DNA from: Streptomyces minutiscleroticus
GTDB lineage: Bacteria; Actinomycetota; Actinomycetes; Streptomycetales; Streptomycetaceae
Reading direction: 5' to 3'
Length of the DNA stretch: 64,000 nt
Assembly: GCF_014650875.1 (NCBI RefSeq)
Contig: NZ_BMVU01000004.1
Location: forward strand, 246,384-310,383
Shown: piece after piece, positions 35,239 to 42,242 of the stretch
How positions within the stretch are numbered: position 1 is the first letter of the stretch
Layout: every line of letters starts with the position of its first letter
Translations under genes and position numbers: made by a program
The notes under the pieces: model-generated
Seen by the model: only the letters and a program-made list of their open reading frames with translations
Told to the model about the DNA's origin: nothing
Database searches by the model: none

Positions 35239-36684
35239 ATGGCGGGGCACTATGACGGAGTGGCAGCCGCGAGGTCGCCCCAGGGAACCACCGGAACCGG
35301 AGGTTCGCGGGGACACAGCCGTACCGGCGGGCCGCGTCCCGTGGGCGGCGCGGTCCGTTCCGTCGGGCGCGCCCTGCACCGGCCGTTCACGGGCACGGCC
35401 CGCGGCATCCGCCGGGTGACGCACGCGCACGGCGCGGGCGAGTCGGGCCTGGGCAAGCTGATCGAGCTGCACGCGGTGAACGGCGCGGGCGACGTCATGA
35501 TCACCGTCGCGCTCGCCTCGACCGTGTTCTTCTCCGTCCCCACCGACGAGGCCCGCGGCCGGGTCGCCCTCTACCTCGCCATCACGATGGCGCCCTTCAC
35601 GCTGCTCGCCCCGGTGATCGGGCCGCTCCTGGACCGGCTTCCGCACGGCCGCCGCGCGGCGATGGCGGGCGCGATGTCGGCCCGGGCGCTGCTGGCGCTG
35701 CTGCTGTCGGGCGCGGTGGTCACCGGAAGCCTGGAGCTGTACCCGGCCGCGCTGGGCGTGCTGGTCGCGTCCAAGGCGTACGGCGTGGTCAGAAGCGCCG
35801 TGGTGCCCCGGCTGCTGCCGCCGGGCTTCTCCCTGGTGAAGGCGAACTCCAGGGTGACCCTGGGCGGCCTGCTCGCCACGGGCGTGGCCGCCCCGGTCGG
35901 CGCGGGCCTGCAGGTCCTGGGGCCCCGCTGGCCGCTCTACGGCGCCTTCGTGATCTTCGCGGCGGGCACGTTCCTGTCGTTCTCGCTGCCCCACAAGGTC
36001 GACTCCGCCAAGGGCGAGGGCAAGGCGCTGCTGGCCGCCGACGAGGAGCACCTGCGCGGGCCGCGCCCGAAGGCGGGCCGGCGCCCGGGCCTGCGCACGG
36101 TCGGCACCGCCGTCACGCACGCGCTCGCCGTGAACGCCGCACAGCGGTGCCTGTCCGGCTTCCTGACCTTCTTCCTGGCCTTCCTGCTGCGCGAGCACCC
36201 GCTCGCCGGGCAGAACGCGGCGGTGTCGCTGGGCATCGTCGGCGTCGCGGCGGGCGCGGGCAACGCGCTGGGCACGGCGGTCGGGGCCTGGCTGAGGTCG
36301 CGGGCGCCCGAGCTGATCATCGTGACGGTGGTCGCGGCCGTCCTCGGCACGGCGGTCACCTCGGCGGTGTTCTTCAGCGCCTTCTTCGTCGCGGTGCTCG
36401 CCGCGATGGCCGGGTTCGCGCAGGCCCTGTCCAAGCTGTCGCTGGACGCGCTGATCCAGCGGGACGTGCCGGAGCAGGTGCGCACGTCGGCGTTCGCGCG
36501 CTCCGAGACGCTGCTGCAGATGGCGTGGGTGGTCGGCGGCGCCGTCGGGATCGCGCTGCCGCTCAACGGCGTACTGGGCCTCGCGGTGGCCGCCGCGATC
36601 GTCGCCGCCGGCTGGCTGACCACGGTGCGCGGCCTGCTGGCCTCGGCCCGGCACGGCGCCGCCTCCCGTCCCCGGGTGGTCTGA
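35239..36684 (+). CDS. MFS transporter
   Basis: 481 aa. A 65-residue basic cytosolic N-terminus precedes 12 predicted helices beginning ELHAVNGAGDVMITVALASTVFF. The motif VIGPLLDRLPHGRRAAM is the MFS loop 2-3 signature, and GFAQALSKLSLDALIQRDVPEQVRTSAFARSETLLQMAW is a strongly conserved-looking block in the second half. Substrate unknown. The ATG at 35239 is probably the first transcribed base region because CACTAT lies 8 bases upstream. Confidence 0.85.
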   Translation: MAGHYDGVAAARSPQGTTGTGGSRGHSRTGGPRPVGGAVRSVGRALHRPFTGTARGIRRVTHAHGAGESGLGKLIELHAVNGAGDVMITVALASTVFFSVPTDEARGRVALYLAITMAPFTLLAPVIGPLLDRLPHGRRAAMAGAMSARALLALLLSGAVVTGSLELYPAALGVLVASKAYGVVRSAVVPRLLPPGFSLVKANSRVTLGGLLATGVAAPVGAGLQVLGPRWPLYGAFVIFAAGTFLSFSLPHKVDSAKGEGKALLAADEEHLRGPRPKAGRRPGLRTVGTAVTHALAVNAAQRCLSGFLTFFLAFLLREHPLAGQNAAVSLGIVGVAAGAGNALGTAVGAWLRSRAPELIIVTVVAAVLGTAVTSAVFFSAFFVAVLAAMAGFAQALSKLSLDALIQRDVPEQVRTSAFARSETLLQMAWVVGGAVGIALPLNGVLGLAVAAAIVAAGWLTTVRGLLASARHGAASRPRVV

Positions 36685-36767
36685 CCCCGCGGCGCGGGAC
36701 GCGGAGCCCGGGGGACGGCCTCCGCCGGGCGGGGCCGGCGGCGCTCCGAGGCGCGGACGGTGCCCTC

Positions 36768-36905
36768 AGGCGGGTACCGGCGACGCTCCCGGGCGGGCTT
36801 CGGCAGCACTCACGGGCGGGTGCCGACGGCGCCCACGGGCGGACGCCGGCGGGGCTCCCGGACGGATGCCGGCAGCGCTCCCGGGTGGGGTACCGGCGGC
36901 ACGCC
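36768..36905. repeat. Six degenerate 23-bp tandem repeats
   Basis: Contiguous 23-base units starting at 36768, 36791, 36814, 36837, 36860 and 36883, each GGGCGG-N-GCCGGC-like and ending in CTCCC or CAC. The array fills most of the gap before the DUF2771 lipoprotein gene and ends 36 bases before its -10. Confidence 0.75.
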
Positions 36906-36952
36906 GCACCCCGCGTGGCATGGGCACGGGAGTCGCCCGATAGCCTTCGCGC

Positions 36953-37456
36953 ATGACCACCCTGCCCCGCCTCAGCGCCGTGCCCGGCATCCGCGCCGCA
37001 CGCCACCGCCGTGCCGTCGCCGCCGTCGGCGCCGTTTCCGCCGGACTCCTGGTGCTGTCCGCCTGTGACAAGCCGACGCCCGTGGCCACCCTCACGGTCG
37101 GCAAGGACTCGGTGAGCTCCGAGACCGAGAGCTACTGCTACGACGAGGACAAGGCGGTGTCGACCGACGACATCGCGAAGTGCCTCAAGAGCAAGGACAT
37201 CAAGTCCATCACGGTCGACCCGGACGAGACCGTGCGCTTCGGCGTGGACCCGGAGATCGCCGAGGACAGCTGGACGATCCTGCTGAACGGCAACCCGCTG
37301 ACCGACTCCAGCAAGAAGACGTACCGCACCATCCCCGGCAGCGTGTTCTTCAACGCCCAGTACGGCGCGCAGGGCGACTCCTCGCTGGTCTCCGTCCGGC
37401 AGGGCGACAAGACCGTCCACGGCGTGTGGTCGTTCAAGCTCGAGAAGGACGCCTGA
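36953..37456 (+). CDS. DUF2771 lipoprotein
   Basis: 167 aa. A basic N-terminus and hydrophobic helix lead to the lipobox LVLSAC, with the lipid-bearing Cys at 38. The extracytoplasmic domain (ATLTVGKDSVSSETESYCYDED) contains two further cysteines and matches actinobacterial DUF2771; function unknown. TAGCCT at 36941-36946 sits 6 bases before the ATG, so the mRNA is probably leaderless. The reading frame overlaps or abuts mqnB, so the lipoprotein leads the menaquinone genes in one transcript. Confidence 0.85.
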   Translation: MTTLPRLSAVPGIRAARHRRAVAAVGAVSAGLLVLSACDKPTPVATLTVGKDSVSSETESYCYDEDKAVSTDDIAKCLKSKDIKSITVDPDETVRFGVDPEIAEDSWTILLNGNPLTDSSKKTYRTIPGSVFFNAQYGAQGDSSLVSVRQGDKTVHGVWSFKLEKDA

Positions 37457-38175
37457 CCACGTCCGGCACGCCCTTCCTCGTCGCCACCGCGGTACCCGCC
37501 GAGCGGGACGCGGTGGCGAGGGCGTTTCCGGGACCGGCCCGCGAGGTGCCGCTGCCCGGAGCCGTCCTGCACCGCACCGGCGCGTTCGACCTGCTCGCCG
37601 TCGGCGTCGGCCCCGCGGCCGCCGCGGCGGGCACCGCGACCGCGCTGACCGCCGCCGCGCTCGCCGGCGCGCCGTACCGCCTGGTCGTCTCCGCCGGCAT
37701 CGGCGGCGGCTTCGCGCCCGCGGCCCCCGTCGGCTCCCTCGTCGTCGCCGACGAGATCACCGTCGCCGACCTCGGCGCCGAGACGCCCGACGGCTTCGTA
37801 CCGGTCACCGGCCTCGGCTTCGGCACCGTCACCCACCGTCCGCCGGAAGCACTCGTACGAGACATCGCCGACGTCACCGGGGCGCGCCCCGGCACGGTCC
37901 TCACCGTGTCGACCGTGACCGGGAGCGCCGAACGCTCCGCCGAGCTGCTCGCCCGGCATCCGCGCGCGCTCGCCGAGGCCATGGAGGGCTTCGGGGTCGC
38001 CGAGGCCGCCGCCCCGCACGGGACCCCCGTGCTGGAGATCCGCGCGGTCTCCAACCCCATCGGCCCCCGCGACCGCGCCGCCTGGCGCATCGGCGACGCC
38101 CTCGCGGCCCTGACCGGCGCCTTCGGGAAGCTGGCACCCGTACTGGAGAGGTGGAACACCCATGACCCCCGCTGA
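37426..38175 (+). CDS. mqnB: Futalosine hydrolase
   Basis: Up to 249 aa. It splits futalosine to hypoxanthine and dehypoxanthine futalosine in the alternative menaquinone route. The nucleosidase fold is shown by FLVATAVPAERDAVARAF, VGVGPAAAAAGTATAL, VVSAGIGGGFAP and the catalytic EAMEGFGVAEAA. No ATG exists near the conserved N-terminus: GTG 37426 lies inside the lipoprotein gene, while CTG 37453 overlaps its stop (CTGA) with AAGGA just upstream. Either could be the real start. The 3' end overlaps mqnD by 14 bases. Confidence 0.9.
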   Translation: MVVQAREGRLTTSGTPFLVATAVPAERDAVARAFPGPAREVPLPGAVLHRTGAFDLLAVGVGPAAAAAGTATALTAAALAGAPYRLVVSAGIGGGFAPAAPVGSLVVADEITVADLGAETPDGFVPVTGLGFGTVTHRPPEALVRDIADVTGARPGTVLTVSTVTGSAERSAELLARHPRALAEAMEGFGVAEAAAPHGTPVLEIRAVSNPIGPRDRAAWRIGDALAALTGAFGKLAPVLERWNTHDPR

Positions 38176-39019
38176 GACCGACACCCTGCGCATCGCGTAC
38201 TCGCCCTGCCCCAACGACACCTTCGTCTTCGACGCCCTCGCCCACGGCCGGGTGCCGGGCGCGCCCGCCCTCGACGTCACCTTCGCCGACATCGACATCA
38301 CCAACGGCATGGCCGAGCGCGGCGAGTCCGACGTACTGAAGGTGTCGTACGCCGTGCTGCCGTACGTCCTCGACGAGTACGCGCTGCTGCCCTGCGGCGG
38401 CGCGCTGGGCCGGGGCTGCGGGCCGCTGGTGCTGACCAGGGAGGAGGGCACGGACCTCACCGGGCGGACGGTGGCCGTGCCGAGCGAGAGGTCGACGGCG
38501 TACCTGCTGTTCCGCCTGTGGGCCGCCGACGTGGTCCCCGGCGGCGTGGGCGAGATCGTGGTCATGCCGTTCGACCAGATCATGCCCGCCGTGCGGGACG
38601 GGAAGGTCGACGCGGGGCTCGTCATCCACGAGGCCCGCTTCACCTACCAGAACTACGGCCTGCACCGCCTCGCCGACATGGGCGAGCACTGGGAGGCGAC
38701 GACCGGGCTGCCGATCCCGCTGGGCGCGATCATCGCCAAGCGGTCGCTGGGCGCCGAGCGCCTGGAGGCGCTCGCCGCTTCGGTCCGCGCCTCCGTCCGG
38801 GCAGCCTGGGACGACCCGGAGGCCTCCCGGCCGTACGTCCTGGAGCACGCCCAGGAGATGGACCCGGACGTCGCCGACCAGCACATCGGGCTGTACGTCA
38901 ACGAGTTCACGGCCGACCTCGGCGAGGACGGATACGCGGCGGTCCGCGGCCTGCTGACCCGCGCGGCGGCCGAGGGCCTGGTGCCGGCCCTGGGACCGGA
39001 CGCGCTGTCGTTCCCCTGA
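38162..39019 (+). CDS. mqnD: 1,4-dihydroxy-6-naphthoate synthase
   Basis: 285 aa periplasmic-binding-protein-like enzyme. It converts cyclic dehypoxanthine futalosine to 1,4-dihydroxy-6-naphthoate in the futalosine menaquinone pathway. Signature stretches: RIAYSPCPNDTFVFDALAHG, DVLKVSYAVLPYVLDEYALL, GRTVAVPSERSTAYLLFRL and AGLVIHEARFTYQNYGL with the catalytic histidine. It is translationally coupled to mqnB. mqnA, mqnC and the polar steps are not in the window. Confidence 0.96.
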   Translation: MTPAETDTLRIAYSPCPNDTFVFDALAHGRVPGAPALDVTFADIDITNGMAERGESDVLKVSYAVLPYVLDEYALLPCGGALGRGCGPLVLTREEGTDLTGRTVAVPSERSTAYLLFRLWAADVVPGGVGEIVVMPFDQIMPAVRDGKVDAGLVIHEARFTYQNYGLHRLADMGEHWEATTGLPIPLGAIIAKRSLGAERLEALAASVRASVRAAWDDPEASRPYVLEHAQEMDPDVADQHIGLYVNEFTADLGEDGYAAVRGLLTRAAAEGLVPALGPDALSFP

Positions 39020-39263
39020 GGCGACGCCGGTACGGTCCCGCGCGGCGGTGCTCCGGTCCCGGCCGGCCCCGACCCGCCCGTGCGGTCCCGGCCGGGCCTG
39101 ACGCGGTCCCCGGTGCGACGGGCGCGCCCTTCCGGTACGCAGGGGGCGCGTGGCGGGGACGCCCGCTTCCCGGCCACTCTTCCGAGGAGCGCGCGAGGGC
39201 CGGGAGCGACGCTTCCGCGCGCCCCGGCCCTCGTCGCCGGTCCGTGCCGCCGGCCGTACGCCG

Positions 39264-39647
39264 CTACACGTCGAGCTGGTCCGCCACCGCGCGCAGCAGG
39301 CCCGCGATCTTCTTGCCCGACGCCTTGTCGGGGTAGCGGCCCTTCTCCAGCATCGGGGTGATGTTCTCCAGCAGGGTCGTCAGATCCTGCACGATCGACG
39401 CCAGTTCGTCGGGCTTGCGGCGCTGCGCGGCCGCCACCGAGGGCGTCGGGTCCAGCAGCGTCACCGAGAGCGCCTGGTCACCGCGTTGGCCGGCGACGAC
39501 GCCGAACTCCACGCGCTGGCCCGGCTTGAGGGAGTCGACTCCGGCGGGCAGGACCGAGGAGTGGACGAAGACGTCGCCGCCGTCGTCGCGGGAGAGAAAG
39601 CCGAAGCCCTTCTCGCTGTTGAACCACTTGACCTTGCCGGTAGGCAC
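39264..39647 (-). CDS. Cold-shock-domain protein with C-terminal extension
   Basis: 127 aa. Residues 1-65 are a cold-shock OB fold (TGKVKWFNSEKGFGFLSRDDGGDVFVHSSVL) with RNP1 (KGFGFL) and RNP2 (VFVHSS). A 60-residue tail (ELASIVQDLTTLLENITPMLEKGRYPDKASGKKIAGLLRAVADQLDV) looks helical and is absent from ordinary CspA proteins. The GTG at 39647 gives the conserved MPTGKVKWF start; longer frames are not CSD-like. It is presumably an RNA chaperone. Confidence 0.88.
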   Translation of the reverse strand: MPTGKVKWFNSEKGFGFLSRDDGGDVFVHSSVLPAGVDSLKPGQRVEFGVVAGQRGDQALSVTLLDPTPSVAAAQRRKPDELASIVQDLTTLLENITPMLEKGRYPDKASGKKIAGLLRAVADQLDV

Positions 39648-39827
39648 GTCTGTCCTCGTCCTCGTACTCGTCGGATGATGCTCGGAAAAGTTCTGCACGG
39701 CGGGAAACCGCCCTGGATAGCAGTACAGCGGGTCGCCCGGACCCGCCGGTACCAAGGCTAATGGTCCGGCGCCCGCTGACAAGACGTCGCCGGAGTGTTC
39801 CTACGCGCTGGGAACTACCCTGGTCGG

Positions 39828-40088
39828 GTGCGTGACAAAACCCAACCGAATTCCGCCGAACCCGGGGACCGGCTGATCCGTGCCGGCGCCCTGGTGTTCT
39901 TCGCCGGCGCCGTCGCCACTCTGGTCACGGTCGCCCCGCTGCTGCTCGGCGCGACGCCGTTCCCGACCTACATGTTCGGCCTGAGCATGCTGATGGGCGT
40001 GGGGTTCCTGATCGCCGGGGCGGGAGTGCTCCGGTCGATCGCCGCGGGCCGCCGCGCGGCCCGCGCCGCCACGCAGCCCCAGACCTGA
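39828..40088 (+). CDS. Small two-helix membrane protein
   Basis: 86 aa. A polar start (MRDKTQPNSAEPGDRLIRAG) is followed by two hydrophobic helices (ALVFFAGAVATLVTVAPLLLG and FGLSMLMGVGFLIAGAGVL) and a basic Ala/Arg tail. TACCCT at 39816-39821 is 6 bases before the GTG, implying a leaderless mRNA. Family not recognised. Confidence 0.72.
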   Translation: MRDKTQPNSAEPGDRLIRAGALVFFAGAVATLVTVAPLLLGATPFPTYMFGLSMLMGVGFLIAGAGVLRSIAAGRRAARAATQPQT

Positions 40089-40115
40089 CGGCCGGTCCGT
40101 CCGCGGTCCCGCGGC

Positions 40116-40736
40116 TCAGGCGGACGCGACGTACCCGGCCAGCCAGGCCGGGAACTCCGTGAGGTCGCCGAGGACCACGTCCGCGCCGGCCCCGCGCAGC
40201 TCCTCCGCGTCGCACGGCCCGGTCGCGACCGCGACGGACAGCGCCCGCGCGGCCCGCGCGCCGCGCACGTCCCCGACGTGGTCGCCGACGTAGACGGTCG
40301 CCCCGTGCTCGCGCAGCGCCTCCGCCTTGCGCTCGGCCCACAGGTCGCCGATCACCGCGTCCGCCTCGATGCCGAGGTGCGCCAGGTGGAGCTTGGCGTT
40401 CGGCTCGTACTTGGCGGTGACCACGATCGCGCGCCCGCCGGCCGCCCGCACCGCCGCGATCGCCTCGCGGGCCCCGCGCATCGCGGGCGTCGCGGCGATG
40501 GCGTGCGTGGGGTACATCTCACGGTAGGCGTCGGCGGCCGCCGGGACCTCGGCGGCCGGGAACCAGTTCACCAGCTCCTCCTCCAGCGGCGGCCCGAGCC
40601 GGGTGACGACCAGGTCGGCGTCCACGTACGTGCCCGTCCGCTCGGAGAGGGCCAGGTAGTTGGCGCGGATGCCCGGCCGGGAGTCGATCAGGGTCATGTC
40701 GAGGTCGAAGCCGACGGTCGGCGCAGGAGAACTCAT
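40116..40736 (-). CDS. HAD-family phosphohydrolase
   Basis: 206 aa. HAD motif I is GFDLDMTLIDSRPGI with nucleophile Asp near 11, motif II is IVVTAK, and motif III/IV is VYVGDHVGDVRGARAARALSVAVATG; this is the phosphoglycolate-phosphatase-like subfamily with an alpha-helical cap. A -10-like CACAAT on the minus strand (40744-40749) lies 7 bases from ATG 40736, favouring this start over an ATG three codons upstream. Substrate unknown. Confidence 0.85.
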   Translation of the reverse strand: MSSPAPTVGFDLDMTLIDSRPGIRANYLALSERTGTYVDADLVVTRLGPPLEEELVNWFPAAEVPAAADAYREMYPTHAIAATPAMRGAREAIAAVRAAGGRAIVVTAKYEPNAKLHLAHLGIEADAVIGDLWAERKAEALREHGATVYVGDHVGDVRGARAARALSVAVATGPCDAEELRGAGADVVLGDLTEFPAWLAGYVASA

Positions 40737-40905
40737 GCGGGCCATTGTGCAAGGAGCGCGGGCCGGGCCCGTCCCCGCGTACTCCGTACACAGACCTCGT
40801 ACCTGCGGCGATCGCGGTGGTGCCGTGCCGCCGGGCCCGGTCGCCGCCGGATGTCCACCGGCTGTTCACCGGCTGCCCGTCGGCTGTCCGCCGGACGGGG
40901 TCGGG

Positions 40906-41955
40906 TCAGCCCCGGGCCCGCTGCGAGCGCCACAGCAGGTACAGGGCCGAGGCGACGGCCGCGCCGCGCAGGACCCAGGGCCAGGTGCCGGTGACCGCGT
41001 CGCCCATGCCTCCCTCGGCGACGGGGTCGCCCCAGCGGCCCTCCGTCCTGCCCCACAGCCAGACGACGCCCGCGGCGGCGACGAGTCCGGGCAGGCCGAG
41101 CACGGCCCACTTCGACTCGGCCGGGGTGAGCCGGCGCGAGGCGTACGCGATGAGCCAGCCCAGGACCATCGGCACGAGGTTGCCCATGGCCGCGCCCGCG
41201 ACGAGGAGCACGGCGGCGAACAGGAGCAGCGGGTTGGCCCAGCTCCCGGGCGCGGGCAGGCGCAGCAGACGGCGGCGGGCCGGCGCGGCGGCCTCGGCCG
41301 CGGCCGGGGCGGCGGCCTTCTCGACGGACTCCGCCGCGGCGGGCCGGGCCGCGGCCTGCGCGCCGGGCGGATGCTCCGGCGGCGGCTTCAGCATCTCGGG
41401 GATCTCGATGCCGCCCACGAACCCGGGCACGCTCTCCCCCGGCCCGAGCGGCGTGCTGTCCACGCGCCACCAGTCGGGCCGCGTGGCGCTCGACCCCAGT
41501 TCCTCGGTGCTGGCCAGGTGCGGCGGGGACGGCACGCCGCCGGCCGGGCCCGCGGGCTGTCCGGCGGCCGGCCCGGCGGGCCGCGGCCGGGGCACGATCC
41601 GGCGCAGCCCCCTGGACCGGGGCGACCGCTCCTCGTCCTGCTCGCGCGCGGACTGCGCCGGCTGCACCGGCACGGAGGCGCGGGGTCCGGGCGCGTCGCC
41701 CGCGCCGCCGGAAGCACCGCCCCCGGAGCCGCCGTTCGCCGCGTCGACCACCTCCTCGGGGGTGCCGAGGCGGGTGAGGATGCGGCGGACCGAGGCCGGG
41801 CTGTCGGGACCGGCCTTGGACCGCCGGCGGTCGATCTCGTTGCGCAGCTCGGAGACGAGCCGCATGCGCGCGCCGGACGGCAGGGCCCGCTGCTGGGCCA
41901 GGTCGCCGACCCGGCTCAGATAGTCGAAGACGAGCTGATCGCTCTCAATCCCCAC
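40906..41955 (-). CDS. Membrane protein with N-terminal HAAS-like domain
   Basis: 349 aa. The N-terminus (DQLVFDYLSRVGDLAQQRALPSG, VSELRNEIDRRR, ILTRLGTPEEVVDAA) resembles the HAAS/DUF1700 helical domain often linked to sigma-factor or PadR control. A 150-residue Pro/Ala-rich linker follows, then four or five membrane helices from NPLLLFAAVLLVAGAAMGNLVP onward. GTG 41955 with GGAGGGG upstream is the start. Function unknown; a membrane signalling role is an inference. Confidence 0.7.
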   Translation of the reverse strand: MGIESDQLVFDYLSRVGDLAQQRALPSGARMRLVSELRNEIDRRRSKAGPDSPASVRRILTRLGTPEEVVDAANGGSGGGASGGAGDAPGPRASVPVQPAQSAREQDEERSPRSRGLRRIVPRPRPAGPAAGQPAGPAGGVPSPPHLASTEELGSSATRPDWWRVDSTPLGPGESVPGFVGGIEIPEMLKPPPEHPPGAQAAARPAAAESVEKAAAPAAAEAAAPARRRLLRLPAPGSWANPLLLFAAVLLVAGAAMGNLVPMVLGWLIAYASRRLTPAESKWAVLGLPGLVAAAGVVWLWGRTEGRWGDPVAEGGMGDAVTGTWPWVLRGAAVASALYLLWRSQRARG

Positions 41956-42242
41956 GAAGTCCCCTCCGGGGCGCCCAGACTGTGACCCACCGCGACCGAC
42001 GGTACCGCGTCCTCCGCAGGGCTTCTGCCCCCGGAGAGGACACGCGGAAACGATCAGCCAGGTTCCCGTGCCGGAGACGGCCGGACCACGGACCCGCACA
42101 CGCCGTACGTGCCGTGCGCGTTCGTACGCGCCGTACGCGTTCGCGCGTGCCGTGAGCGCGCGGGGGCCGCCGGTCGCGCGCGGCGCCGTGCCAGCGTGCC
42201 GTCCCGCGCCGGGCGGCGGAGCCATTCGCTACCGTGGATCGG

